A DNA stretch of 64,000 nucleotides from Stenopsyche tienmushanensis. Lineage: Eukaryota; Arthropoda; Insecta; Trichoptera; Stenopsychidae. Positions 9,810 through 22,189 of this stretch are shown here, piece by piece. Position 1 is the first letter of the stretch. Every line of letters starts with the position of its first letter. Below the pieces are notes generated by a model. It was not told the origin of the DNA and searched no databases. It was given only the letters and a program-made list of their open reading frames with translations. Both the position numbers and the translations under genes were made by a program. The stretch covers positions 1 to 64,000 of the forward strand of contig WACJ01000042.1 of assembly GCA_008973525.1 (NCBI GenBank), given 5' to 3'.

Positions 9810-11354
9810 TTAGGATGACCCGAAAGTATTCGAAAACTTTAAGGGATGTTTCTACATTGTTGGTTACAAAAAATCTTTTTTTCTTCGGGTATAGGAAAGA
9901 ACCAATGTTTAAAAATACGTTCAGTAAATTTCATGTCGATATAAATGAAGTTCGCAAAGTTATAGGCTAAGGAGAGTAGAAACTTTAATTGCGTTTTTCT
10001 CGAAACTACTTTTTTCAAGCTTATGGAAGTGATTTCACGCGCCCTAGATAAGCTTTCTTTATGAAATTTAGTAAACACATGTTTAATAAACGTCTTCATC
10101 GTATAGACTACAATTATATAAAAATATTAAAAAATGTTTATTTAATGAATAAAAAACTACAAAAAATATTGGTAAAAACATAAACTTTTTTTTGATTACT
10201 CACTATTTTTTTATTTTTCAAGATTTTTTTTTAATTTTAGTCTAAACTATAGACAATATTATACAAAGTAAAAATATGTTTAATTTTTTTTGCTTAAAAT
10301 TACTTATTCAGGACTTAGGACTTCCATATTGAATAATGTCATCGATCGCGTACCGACATACGTGACTACTCCTACTCTCATTATTATACTTTATCAAATT
10401 TAAAAAAATATTTTTACATTCAATAAAGATCGCCTAGTTAACACACTAAATATCAATATTTTTTATTTGTTAAAATGTTTAAAAAAATAAGTCATTTTTA
10501 GACCCCAAAAATATTTTTTTTGAGAACTATTATTATAAATTATTTTTGTAAGGTAAAGGGTAATGTTTTCAAATCCAAATCTAACGAAATCTACATCCGA
10601 TATTGTATGCTGTTTTTTTACAACTACCCGCAGATGCCAATACAGTCAACTCTTCTATAGCGTCGAGATAGGGACTACGCTATAAAAACAAAGCGCCATA
10701 TAAAATTAAGAACCTAAGACTAAAACGCGCGAGAGAGCATTCATCATGATTGAGTGTATATAAAAGACACCAAAAACGAAATAGACGCTATAGGAGAGTG
10801 GACTGTATTGGTTCCAGAAGTTTAAATCGCTCAAAAGAAGAGTAAGATCCACAGCAAACAATGGAGAAGTTATCAAAAAAACTGAAATCCTCATAATCCA
10901 ATGTGCAAATACATTTAAAACACATCGACAAAACGAATAGGATAGGTGTTATGGGGTAGGATGGGTACCGCATGATTTGACCGAACATAATAAAAACGAG
11001 CGACAAAACAACAACAAAAAACGCCATTGCCTTTTTAAAAAATACCCAATTTCAACGCCTAAGCCTGGATTGATATACGGGGAATCATTTATTATGAATT
11101 AATAAAACCGGGATAAACTATAACTACATGAGTTTGAATAACACAAAACTGCACCTGAAATGGATGAAATGTATTTAAAATCGTTTTTTGATTATAAAGC
11201 GGATTTTTTTTACGAAAAAGGAATCAAAGGACTCCCAAAGCGATGGGAAGATGTGTTGAATAATTAAGGGAATTATATTTTTAATCATTGCAAACAAAAA
11301 TCTTGTTATTAATATTTTTTTACTAAATACGCGAATATTTTTGGGTCCTCCTAA
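9810..11354 (+). mobile_element. mariner with both TIRs, decayed and carrying insertions
   Basis: Left end TTAGGATGACCCGAAAGTAT follows TA. The right end, read inverted, is TTAGGAGGACCCAAAAATAT next to TA at 11355-11356. The last coding stretch (about 11160-11268) reads FYEKGIKGLPKRWEDVLNN, the conserved C-terminus of mariner transposase. The same element is found at 48086-48747, and a short version with the same TIRs at 36545-36862. The interior is longer than usual because it contains a 173-bp MITE (10638-10810) and AT-rich sequence akin to repeat E. No functional transposase remains. Confidence 0.75.
10638..10810. mobile_element. 173-bp MITE with 27-bp TIRs
   Basis: Bases 10638-10664 and 10784-10810 are inverted copies with 25 of 27 matches (CAATACAGTC...TATAGCGTC). 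The interior has a further TATAGCGT / ACGCTATA pair at about 10656-10684. It sits inside the mariner at 9810-11354. A related end occurs near 61766-61790. Confidence 0.8.
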
Positions 11355-11359
11355 TATTT

Positions 11360-13080
11360 AGCTTTTATTAATAATATTGAACGAAAACAATCGCATTTAA
11401 ATGAAAATCCAATCCAATTAAAATTTGGAGCGTCGAATGATCATGAGAAAGATAAGACGTGTTCAGGTCTTGAATTATTATAGTTTATCTACATTTCTTC
11501 CTTTTATATCAAATATTTTTGATAACTTGTGGCATTTAAACGCCAAATCAAATTAAAATATTAACTTTGTTAAGATATTTTTCAATTTGAACTAATTTTA
11601 TGAGCTTAATATCAAAATCATATTATTTAAGTCTATATTGTGTTCATAAAATTCGTAAAATAAATACAATAATGCGCCATATTTTATAATACAAATTTAT
11701 ATTTTACTACCCCATAATTATTCAAAGAAAACTACCTTCAATCTATGATTGCTGCTCGCGTTGTACTAAAACTATACAAAGTTCAATATTTAGATAAAAT
11801 TATACAAATTTAAATGATGTAAAAGTATATTGTTTTAGCATTCAATTTAGTTTCAAAAGATATTAATATTCCTCCAAGGGATGAAAATTTTCAGTACAAG
11901 CCTAAGTAAATTCATCGAAAAGGATGTTATTGAATATTTAAACAGTATTAATATTGGATAAATATCGAGAAAATATGTCTGAGCAAATTAACAGCCTACG
12001 CAAATTTTATGAACATGATTGTATGCTTTAGTTGATACGGGCGACCATGTAGTAAGATGGTATATACATACATCACTCCCTATGTATAACATCATAGATT
12101 TAACACGTTTTTTAATTGAGGTCTTTATCAAAAGAAATGAAACAAACGGCTTGCATGGCGAAACACTTTGAAATCAAGTATAAAAGAACTAACGCTCGTC
12201 AGACAAGTCGGTCTAATCAAGCCCATTGAACTGAATTAGCAATGGCTTGCCAACCAGAATTCATTTATATTTTTTTCGCAAAAAAAAATTAACGATCTTC
12301 ATGGAAAAAATGCGGCCTTTTGTTGTCTGCGCGGATGAAAGCTCCGAGGTGAAAAGCTACCATCTTGATGCGCCTTAAAGCTCTAACAATAGCCGATTGG
12401 AGTCTTCAGCAGAGTCAATTTTTTTACCGATTAATCACAGGACCATTACTCTTTTATCTGTGTTGAATGACACAAAAAAAGCTCGCAGGTTTCTTCGGAA
12501 GCCCACATTAAAGGCCGCACTTAACCTTCGTCGTCGATCTGTTCGATTAGTCATTATGTACATGAGTATGGCAAAAATCTCTGTATTTGAAGGCCACTTC
12601 GGTATTTATCACGGCGTTCTATTTGAATTATTTCGCTGACGGGTGTATTTTCGCACGAGTATCATTAATAAGCTTAAATGCTTAAAAATACATCCGGATC
12701 TCACAATTAACAGAGCGATTTAACTCTTCGCGGAAGAAGATTAAAGCCGTGATGCAAAGACTTCGGCTGCATCTTCTTTAAATTCCTACCATAACAGGGA
12801 GAAATAATCCTCAAGCGACGGGTTAAAATAGTCTCATTATGCAAATTGGAGTGCTTAAATGGTTAAGCCCGCCTCTTCAACCCTCCCATATTTTTCACAA
12901 GTGGCAATTTGTCCAACATAAAAAATCAGCAAGCAGAGTTATACATCGACGTATTTTTTGGATTAAATTTGTGAATTAATAAAATATTTTATGGCATAAT
13001 ATTAAATATTCAATAGCAAATTATTGATTTGATGACTCTTTTAACTAAATATTATGTGTGGGCATACTCTCTCGCAATCA
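11360..13080. other. unique AT-rich sequence, no gene seen
   Basis: A plus-strand frame at 12397-12639 has no recognised domain, start context or repeat support. At 12845-12868 there is a scrap (GAGTGCTTAAATGGTTAA) identical in form to the right end of repeat A. Confidence 0.4.
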
Positions 13081-13084
13081 TCGG

Positions 13085-13127
13085 AGTGTGCACTCAGCGT
13101 GTGAGTGTATACTCATCAAAAGGTTAA
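13085..13127 (+). repeat. right-end scrap of repeat A
   Basis: Carries GTGTGAGTGTATACTCATCA and then AAAGGTTAA, the TTAA terminus shared with 25575-25606 and 14022-14044. Confidence 0.55.
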
Positions 13128-13299
13128 TTGTCTTGAATAATCAATCGAAGCAATGATCTATAATTATTCGCGTGTTTACAATATATATTATATTATTATG
13201 CTCCTATCCATCTAAACATAATAATATTAACTTGGACGATTTGTTAAAAAATTTTTTTATATATAATAAATATGACGTTTAGTAGATTGTTGTCCGTTA

Positions 13300-13602
13300 T
13301 AAAGTCAGGCGGATGAGATAGAGATAGACAGGCGTCGAATAGAAAGTCTCTTGTCTTAAATAACTTATTAATTAATCACGAGAGAGAGAAATCGGGCTGC
13401 AGGAAGGACGTCCTCCCGCAGCCAAGGCCATCTGACGACTTTTTACTATTCCCGCTAGTGTTGAGGATTAGAAGCGATTAGTGTTGTTCTTTCAAACGCA
13501 ATGTATCCGCCACGCCACAGAAGATGACACTGTGCTCAATGAGCGCATTGAGCTTAAAGAGAGACGGAAGATGTCGCTTAATTAATATGGCGAATTAATT
13601 TG
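13300..13602 (-). mobile_element. LTR fragment, inverted
   Basis: On the minus strand it reads from the U3 part through the central palindrome (13395-13423, GGCTGCAGGAAGGACGTCCT then CCCGCAGCC) to the AAGACTTTCTATTCGACGCC region. It abuts repeat A, which starts at 13609. Confidence 0.75.
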
Positions 13603-13608
13603 CACAGA

Positions 13609-14044
13609 TTAACTCTTTGAGTAGTGTAATTAGTTTTAAAATTATTTAAATATTCATGCTATATTTATATGTCCACCACTTATCGTCCGTATAAATCCAC
13701 TTATCTCTCAATGACCGCGCAGCATGTATAAAACTTGTACATTAATAAATAACCACTGTCGATAGCACATAATATTCGTTCATTTTTTCGCGTAAGCATA
13801 AACAATACACTTGAAATAGATTAATTTGGGTTATTATTATTAGTCAATAAATTTGGGTTATCGTTCCTATACGATGTACGCAAGATACTCTTTTCGCCTC
13901 TGTCTTCTATTCACAATCTCTGAAATCAACACGCAAGACACTATCTACGTCTCTGTCTTTCTTCGAACTCAACATGCAAGAATGTTCTTTCTGAATAACT
14001 GTAATTCAATCGCAAATACGCGATTATACTCATCAAAAGGTTAA
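13609..14044 (+). mobile_element. repeat A, longer TTAA-ended copy
   Basis: Left end TTAACTCTTTGAGTAGTG and right end ATACTCATCAAAAGGTTAA. The interior carries ATGACCGCGCAGCATG, AATATTCGTTCAT and the CGCAAATACGCGATTATACT segment. Diverged but complete from TTAA to TTAA. Confidence 0.7.
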
Positions 14045-14099
14045 CAGCGGCATTGCATGGAGATGAAAATTCGTCCATCCTATAATACTATTAAATTGG

Positions 14100-14225
14100 A
14101 TTCAGATAAATATAATCCCTATAGTTCGGCGAGAAGAACAAGTAACCAGATAGTAAGAGGTCATTTTTGTGATTCAAAGTATCATCCCGACAATGATAGT
14201 TCAAATCTAATTAGAGTAAATGGAT
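14100..14225 (+). repeat. fragment related to the tRNA-like repeat at 37265-37430
   Basis: Shares TATAGTTCGGCGAGAAGAAC, AGTAACCAGATAGTAAGAGG and TCATTT with the later copy. Too degraded to define ends. Confidence 0.4.
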
Positions 14226-14259
14226 TTTTTTCGAGTTGTTTGATATTATTATAAATTAA

Positions 14260-15765
14260 ATCCTATTAAAATTGTATTTTATAAGGATTTAGTGTTGCTT
14301 CTATTGTGTGGACCAAAATATTCTACAAAAAAATCGATATTTATATTTCCCCCTAAGTCTCCCCTTTTTATCTTGTGAACTCTCCTTTTTGACATCTCCC
14401 CCAAAGAGATGGATCGCCGTTTAAGATCAAAAATCGCGCGTAGAAAATGTGTATGGTCATCAGGAGTGCCCAGTGTTTCTAATGACACCCCAGTACGGTT
14501 TCCGCGGCCGAATAAAGCGACAGTCGGGGACAATCGCAGCGGCGAAGGTAACGACAGTGAGCCCGAGAAGTCTGTCGGGACCCCTGGAATATTACACTTC
14601 ATACAATGAAAAATTAAATTGCATTGCATTGATATTTTTAAAATATATTTGACAAATAGACTTATTCCAGATTTGTTATTATCCATTTTCAAATGGAAAT
14701 TTATAATGGCAAGTCTACTCATAGCTAATATTTAACCAATATAAAATGGGGAAAATCAGTATTAAAATTTGAGATATATGCTTTGCATTGTATTGTTTTT
14801 AAATAGTTCAGTATTAGAGTGTCCCGAGCTGTTGAACTATTACCAATTTGCCCAAATTCCATCAATGTCCTTAAATCCCTCTTAGGCCCACCTATTGATT
14901 CGAATACCCCGGCCTACACGCGTTAGACTTAATTCATTATGTAAGACGTTAGACAAGCAAATTACTAGTAAACATCCCGAAGAGTCACCCCTTATACACA
15001 TAAGGCCTAAATCGTGAATACATTTGTAAGTTTGGGTCCTCGCCCAGGATGTTGTGCTCCTAACAAGTTAACCAAACTCTGATTACCGCCGGCTCAGACA
15101 ATGGCTTTCAGTGTTTGAGCAGTCTTTCGGCATGAATGCCGCAGGAATCGATTGCCATTCAATCTTATCCTGTCGAAGACGATGTTAAATACTTTGGCGG
15201 AATTTAGCTTGCCCGACCCAGTTCGCTCGGCTCCACCGCACTGTGCCCATTGTGCCCCCGAGTGGGCCTCGTCAATGAATTGTTTATCGCACAAATGCTC
15301 CTTGCCCTGGCACATTATTTGACTACGTCAATGAGAATTTCTCGTTTTGTTCTGTCACCAATTAAAAAATAGATTGGGGTTAAGTCTTCCGTTTGAATGA
15401 TGGAAATACAAGCCAATACAAGTAATTAGGGATTTTATCAGCCTCAAGTCCTATTATCGACGATGAAATGTGCAGTAAAAAACTATATTACGAATGCTGT
15501 CATCAAATATTTAATATATTTAAAAAATAAGCAAACAGGTCATGTTCCGAAGTGAACGAACGAACAATGAATTATTCTTTCTAGAGTGTTCATTTATATT
15601 TTAGAACATATGTTAAGTTATCTAAATGTACTAAAGAAACTCCCTAATCCAAATATATATACTTTTAAAAGAGAATAGAATTATCTATAAATTGATCCAC
15701 CTTGTTATTTTACTTAGTTTTAAATCCAAAATGTATGGAAATAAATATTAAAAAAAAAATTAAAT
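14260..15765. other. unique sequence with a CpG-rich block, no gene supported
   Basis: The block at about 14403-14590 is G+C- and CpG-rich against an AT-rich background and is open in several frames, including a 147-codon minus-strand frame (14722-14279). No reading resembles a known family. A minus-strand frame at 15094-15315 is equally unsupported. Confidence 0.4.
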
Positions 15766-15768
15766 TTA

Positions 15769-16880
15769 TTAGGCAAAGCGGAAAGAAATGTCATATTTTT
15801 GTTATTTGGAGAAAAAATGTATTTTAATAAAAACTATACAATATTACTCTATTAAATGATTCCCATTGTTATTTATAATCGCCCTCCACAAGATTAAGAA
15901 GCTTTTTAATGCCTCTTTCGTAAAATTCAGGCCTGTTTTCGACTAAAGTAAGAATCCAAATGATTTTTCACTTGTTCCACAGAAGTGAATTTTTTTATCG
16001 CGAAGCGAATGTTCTAATGACTCGGACAAGATTAGTCTAAAGGTGCAATGTCAGGAGAATATGATGGATGTTGCAGCACTTCCAAATCCAGCTCCCTTAT
16101 TTCATTCTGCATAATGATTGCTGCGTGTGATCTTGCAGTTATCATGCTGTAATATTCTTCTTTGGTTGTTAACTAGCACTGGTCGCTTTTTGAGCATTCC
16201 CGCTTTTAACCTATCTAATTGTGCACAGTATAGTTCTGCTGTGACAATTAGGCCAGGTTTTAATAGTTTGTAGTGAATTACGCCAAAAAAATCCCACCAA
16301 ACACAAAGAAGGACCCTTTTCAAGTACAATGACGGTCGAGGGATAGAAACAGGTACTTGATTTGAAGAAAGCCATTGTTTTTTCCTTCTCGGACTGTTGT
16401 CGAAGACCCACTTCTCATCCCCAGTAACGATCCTTTTTAAAAATGGATCGGTTTCATATCTGGACAATAGCGATGAACAAACGGTTAACCGTTGCGTCAT
16501 CATCGATTATTGGAGGTTGTCCTGATTTTGATTTTTTTTTCAAATCTCTGTCGCCACTTTTGAATTTTTTGAACTATCTATGGCATTTTCGAATATTCAA
16601 TATGTTGCCATATGTATCACAGATGCTCTGGGTAGCATCTTTTTCTTTTAATCATTTATCGAATAAAAACAGTAAACAAGATCGCAAATGGGTCTCATAA
16701 CTTTTTGGCTTGGACATTTTCACTATGGCTAAAAAAATGTAAAAACATTTGAAAACGTAAGACAAACAGCAGAGCTTCAAAATGACACCAATCTTGACTG
16801 CATTCACTTGACAGAAACCCGAGGCAAACTGACGGCAAAGACGCAACCAAAAAAATGACATTTCTTTCCGCTTTATCTAA
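15769..16880 (-). mobile_element. mariner, nearly full length, both TIRs, broken transposase
   Basis: Left TIR TTAGGCAAAGCGGAAAGAAA at 15769 and right TIR, inverted, TTAGATAAAGCGGAAAGAAA ending at 16880. Both are bordered by TA (15767-15768 and 16881-16882). The minus strand encodes a mariner transposase: start MSKPKSYETHLRSCLLFLF near 16715, then the first catalytic Asp in FLKRIVTGDEKWVFDN (about 16440), FFGVIHYKLLKPG (about 16290), the second Asp in ILQHDN (about 16150) and the third in HPSYSPDIAPLD (about 16040). Several frame changes and stops separate these parts, so it is not functional as it stands. At 1,112 bp it is slightly short of typical mariners (about 1.3 kb). Confidence 0.93.
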
Positions 16881-16884
16881 TACT

Positions 16885-18125
16885 ACTTAGCCCGTATTTT
16901 TCATTTAAATACATAGTCCTCATTTCTGTTCTTTTAATAATCATATAGATATGGTGTACCAAATACACATCATAGTGTGAAATGTTAATAGGATTTGATC
17001 AATATGTAATCAGAAAAGTGTCCTTGATAGCTTTCTTATGACGATTTGCCCAATTTATTGTGAAACGCCTACATATGATTATGCTATAGACCTATGAAAA
17101 AGTAGCATTTTTATAACTGTTTTTGCAATTTTAAGGATGCAGGAAGTCAAGCCAATCTTGGATTAGGACATTTAAACTAAAATATTAACACAATATTAAA
17201 TAATGCTTAAAGTTCAACAGCAAAACGATCATAAATTTCAGTATCTATGACATTTTTCCGATCAATCCAATGACAAATGTATCAATACGTGACAGCCCAG
17301 ACGAGAAAATAATAATGTATTCGCTGTGGACGGTAAGGGATGAATGTGTTTTTTTGACAGCTACAGAATAACATTTTCGATCTGGATGCGTTTTTGCTAC
17401 ATGGCAAAATGTCCATGTTTAATTTGTAGCACGGGGCTATTGTTCATTTCGATGGCCTCCTTTTGGTTAGCCACGTTTTTATCCCCAAATCCGATGAATT
17501 GTGTCGCAGGGATGTAACCCTTTGTTCTGGCGTGGATTCATCTTCTTTTTTTTTTGTTGAAAAATCATAGTTTCGCCAACTCCTTTGTGTTATGTATTTT
17601 TTGCGCTGAAAATTCAAAAAGGCGAGGGATAAAACGGTGGCTGAATATTAAATTTGCGATCGAACATTTTATTATCCCTGGGACGAGATAAATCCTGACA
17701 CGCCAATTTAACTTTTGTGTTTGCATTCCGATTGAAGATGATAATGTTCATTGGGATTTTCTCTATTTTTGCGCTTTACGGTGTTCATGACGTTTCCATG
17801 TCCGCTCCCAAGTCGGTCTGAACAATAAAAAATGAGGGGTAAAAATTTCATTATCCTTAATCTGGGAGTCCGCAACCTTATTTCCTTAACGAGCTTAGTG
17901 TGGATTCAATTTCCTTCTTATAAACACAGAAAGACATTTTATTATCTTCCCTGTAGACTTTTTAATCTCAAAAAAATACAGAAATATTTTTCAATTAACA
18001 ATTTCACATCTCTCAAATTTAAAACAGCCATTAAATTGCATCCAAGCTTATATGCAACAGGATGCATACAATAACTATAAATCCTTTTTTTTAAATGAGG
18101 CTCAAGTAAATAAGCATACAAGTAT
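16885..18125. other. unique sequence, no gene seen
   Basis: Short frames only. No repeat ends matching the rest of the window were noticed. Confidence 0.45.
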
Positions 18126-18128
18126 ATA

Positions 18129-18600
18129 TGTAGGGGGGATCCTAATGATCAGTTTGTTTGGTTTCACGTTTTTGTCGGCCATTTTGTTCAGTCAGAGTAA
18201 ATTCTTCCGATGGAGAGGTCGTCGCGCACTCCCATCACTTCCTATTCGGGCGAGATCCGAGCTATCATCCGTTTTTTGACTTTGTAATACTGCTACGAAT
18301 ATCCATCGGAAATTCCTGGAAGTTTATGGTAGTGATGTGATGAATCATTATCTTGTAATAAAGTGGATTAGGTTGATCAGAGAAGATTGTACTGATAGTC
18401 ACGACGAGGCAAAAATGGGAGGCTATCAGTGTTTTTGGAGCGCTGTCAAAATGACGTGACCACAAAAAGATGAAACTTTGTGTGTCACTACACCCCAGAA
18501 TCCAAAAAGAGTTAGTGAGAACGTGCGTATCGGAATAATTTACTGTAACCGAATAAAATGGCCGACAAACACGCGGGACCAAACAAAAAACCTCTACACA
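18129..18600. mobile_element. foldback/MITE-like element with ~100-bp inverted ends
   Basis: The left arm (about 18150-18235) and right arm (about 18515-18590) are inverted copies containing TTTGTCGGCCATTTT, then AGTAAATT and TTCCGAT. As a result the same peptide pattern (M-V-x-R-x-C-R-P-F-x-S-V-x-V-N) appears on both strands, which is a mirror effect and not two genes. The extreme ends look like TGTAGRGG. The interior of about 280 bp is unrecognised. Confidence 0.75.
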
Positions 18601-18604
18601 ACAA

Positions 18605-18934
18605 GTCCCGGCTTTAGAAGCCCTTGTAGCACGACTTTCTAGATGACCCTATTAGTACAGGAGCACTCACATCAGTTTCATGAATGTCTTCGTCTACTCC
18701 ATGGCGAAAAAATGGATCTAAAAGGTGTTGAGAGCACTCATGGATACATTCGCCGAAGTGACTTACTGGGTGAACCTATTGTATATATATCGAATGTAAT
18801 GTCACCATCAATATTGAACACACCAAAAAGTAAATATTTGATAAAGATTGTTGCTTAATCGGTGGTGACGTGTAGAACGTACTGAGTTGTTGGATAACCT
18901 TGGTTGCGGGAAGATGTCCTTCCGCACGGTTAGC
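18605..18934. other. unique sequence ending in an LTR palindrome scrap
   Basis: No gene seen. At about 18897-18925 TTGCGGGAAGATGTCCTTCC is a decayed version of the LTR central palindrome. Confidence 0.4.
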
Positions 18935-19200
18935 ACCCGACTACCTCGTTCATCCTACTACATGGCTTCATCACAGCCCAATAGAAGAATAAACCCATGT
19001 ACGTACTTTTTCAGTATACAATTAATAAAATCATGCATGCGTTACAATGCCACGTCTTGCATAGCAAACAATATTTTTACCATACCTATATTATTCCCGC
19101 AAGTGTTAAAAATAAGTTGACAACGTTTTATCGCAATCGGTTGAACGGTATGGCAGCACATTAAATACAGACAAACAAACATTGATTTTTATATATTAGA
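18935..19200 (+). repeat. dispersed repeat B
   Basis: Contains AAGTTGACAACGTTTTATCG, CAATCGGTTGAACGGTATGG and ACAAACAAACATTGATTTTT, the reverse complement of the copies at 366-640 and 48900-49245. Confidence 0.65.
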
Positions 19201-19319
19201 TAAAACATTCAGAATGTCACTTTTTTTTAAATAAAACATATGCTTTCTATTGATCATAAGTAAATAATAATGAGCTCTTAATTAAATAACATTGCAATGC
19301 TTTGAAAGTTGCATTACTT

Positions 19320-19530
19320 CAATCAAATTCCCGCGCTACAACGCCATGTCTATTGAAGTTCTAGCCACTTTGTATCGAAAGAAGATGATGTTTATTTAAC
19401 AATAATTAACGTAAACTACTTGTAGACATAAAAGCAACTTTGTAAATATTAATTTAATGCCGGAATGTAAAATTAATCATATTGCACAGCGTTGAAAGCT
19501 TGATAGACTGTAACTTTCCTGATTTAAATT
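19320..19530 (-). repeat. dispersed repeat C
   Basis: Read on the minus strand it shows AGGAAAGTTACAGTCTATCA, then AAGCTTTCAACG, and a CTACAAGTAGTTTACG stretch. The same order appears on the plus strand at 45340-45560 and partly at 54480-54660. Confidence 0.6.
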
Positions 19531-19534
19531 ATAT

Positions 19535-21235
19535 AAACAATGATTATATTGATATTTGAATCAAAATATATATAATTAATCTTCCCTTCCTCATCCATAC
19601 AAAATAAAATTAAAACATAAATTATGTTTCTTAATGTATTTTTTATGCATTATTTGAACAAAAACTCGTCACACAAACATCCGATTTACACGAAATTTTA
19701 TGGGTCACTCTCAAACACAACCCTTTTTTAAGGGTACGATTTATGTGCGCTGCCCGTAATAACATCGAATTTGGGCCAAATATAAATCCAATTAATTTGC
19801 GACGAATGTCGAAAGAAATGGCATTATTTCGAGGGACTTTGTTCGGTTATAAGCTTCATATTTTTCGGTGCCCCGATTTCGTACGAGGTAAGGTGATTAT
19901 TTATACAAGTATGATCATATGTGAAAATCAGAAAACCACCCCGAATTGTTTATTTAATGAAACCATACATTAATGACCGGATTTATTCCTTATGGAGATG
20001 GCCTATTTAAAGCAAACCAATATATAACGAACAGTTTTTATTGTATTAATAAATATGATTGCCCTGTCTATGGTGTTATAAAGGCTTGGATTTAAATCCA
20101 TATTATGGAAAACACATTTCCCTGCCAAAAAAAATTGAAAGATCGATCATCTTGATCCAGTTTTAGTTTGATTCCCATTTTAAAATACTGATAATTTTCT
20201 ATCTAAAATATCCCGCAACGAATAGGTAATTTCTCGGATTTGACATACGCTTAATATCGTCATACACACGAAGATATTAAACGACTTTCCGAACAATTCT
20301 TAATATCCAATATCCCCGATGAAGCCCAGCTAATATCCCGGCTACATATTCATATTACAGCACGTGTTGGCAGTGTCGCGTTTCCACTGCCATTTTAATA
20401 TGCAATTATGTATCGAACGTTGGGGAATAATTCAGGACACATTTGGCATGTATGAACAGATCTTCTGGAAATGTTTTTGCTTTCCAAGCAGAAATTTGAA
20501 CCCATGTACTTCGGGAGCAATTTCAGACTTCTCTGGGAATACAACGTTTTATGGCTGCGAAACGTGAACGCCTAGATTTCATAGCTCCGGTCTACGTTCG
20601 CTGAAAGGATTCTTGTTGTTTTAAAAGAGGAATACCTCTTTTGTGTTAGGTTTCATTAAGAGTTTAATTTAGAAACTATAGGTTGAAAAATAACACAGAT
20701 GTATAAGAATTTTAAATTGCGCTCTGAACGCTAAATATGCAATATAAATTCAATCGCACAAATCGATTTCAAGCCACGGAGCTAATTGTTTTAACTTGAA
20801 CGGAATGCAATTATTTCTTTGGAATGCTTCCTCGGTGTTAAAATAAGCAATTTAACAATCTGATCGAGGGCAGGGCTGTTACTTCATTTTAAAAAAGAAG
20901 ATTCATGAATACATATTTTCTATACAACGTCTTTTAAATAGAAAATAACATTATTTTCGAGGGCAAGGCTACCATTTAAGTTCTTGGGCTTGAGAAAGAT
21001 GTATAAGATGTTACATTGTAAGGAATGTTTCATTTATCGTAAATATATTATAGTATTTATAATACAAACATAAAGAATATCGCAAATTCTCAATTACTTT
21101 TACATGGACAAACATTACAAATTATTCTTTTCATAAAGCACTTTCATCTGAAAACCATCCAGAAAGCTGGAATCATTGAAAAATCCAACTGTATTAAAAC
21201 ATTATATTACAACGATTCGTTATAATATAATAGTT
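19535..21235. other. unique sequence, no gene seen
   Basis: Frames at 19743-19973 and 20364-20567 have no recognised motif. No repeat structure was noticed. Confidence 0.45.
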
Positions 21236-21239
21236 TTAA

Positions 21240-21745
21240 GTCAACATACGTACAAGCACTCATAACTTATGGTTTTTAATTTGATACAGACAAATCACAT
21301 TATAATTTTAAAATTTATTTTATCATCAAACGTGTAGGGGCATCTTTACAGCACGCCCTTGTCATCGATGTACGAGTATGTGATGAGACACAAGACACTC
21401 TTTCCATCTCTGTCTTCGATTCACTAATCTCCATACTCAATGTGCAAGGATGCTCTTTCTGTGTCATTCGAATCCAAACGCACATATGCGCAATTACTCA
21501 CGAACGGGATAACCAGCTTTCAGATATTGGAATAATCAAAAACACAAACTCATTAGAATTTATGACAGGTCTAAAAGGAAAAAGATGACATGTGTAAAAT
21601 AATGGATAAATTCTTAGCTTTCAATATTAACACATTTCGGGCCGCTATGTTTCGTATAAAATAACGCCTGAAGTAATACTTCCTTTGTAAAAGTCGTTAT
21701 AATTTTTAAACCAGCAGTCTTATTGAAACAAAATTTTCTTTTTCG
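21240..21745 (+). repeat. composite repeat shared with 32990-33490
   Basis: About 500 bp that match the later region in order. They hold a repeat A part (GTGTAGGGGCATCTTTACAG, then ATCGATGTACGAGT, CACATATGCGCAATTACTCA) followed by AATTTATGACAGGTCTAAAA, TTAACACATTTCGGGCCGCT and AAGTCGTTATAATTTTTAAA. The second copy has a short extra segment near 33395-33420. Confidence 0.7.
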
Positions 21746-21904
21746 AGTCTTTATAAAAACTTATTGTATATCTGCATAAAAATAAAGCAGTGGTTTTCAG
21801 CATTTAGTAGCTTTTATCAATCTCTTTTATGAGATCATTGCCAATTATTAGTATATATAATTTTATAAATATGTCGCCGGCAACATCTCTTGTAGATTTG
21901 AACT

Positions 21905-22185
21905 CAAGATAATAAGGCAATGTGTTATTTTAACAGCGCCATCTTCTGTGGTGCTGCGGGGATATTGCATCTGTAATATCAACCGATTGCTTCTTGTGCG
22001 TGTATCGTTGCTGGTTGGGTGGTGACGCGCAGGAGGCAGGAGTCAAGGAAAAGTTGACGGTTAGCCTTGGCCGCGGGATGACGTCCTTCCCGCAGCCAAA
22101 TCTCTCTCTTTCTCGCGTTAAATAAAGAGTTATCTAGAGCTACATCATGACCCGAAAGAAGAACGGACTCGTGCGCTAGTTAACT
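21905..22185 (+). mobile_element. LTR fragment
   Basis: Shows GATATTGCATCTG, GTGGTGACGCGCAGGAGGC, TTAGCCTTGG, the palindrome at about 22069-22097 (GGCCGCGGGATGACGTCCTT then CCCGCAGCC), AAATAAAGAGTTATCTAGAG and CATGACCCGAAAGAAGAACG. Both U3 start and LTR end are missing. Confidence 0.8.
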
Positions 22186-22189
22186 GTCT

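Noticed and set aside
18158..18582. Two similar peptides on opposite strands
   Set aside because: They are mirror readings of the inverted arms of the element at 18129-18600, not two genes.
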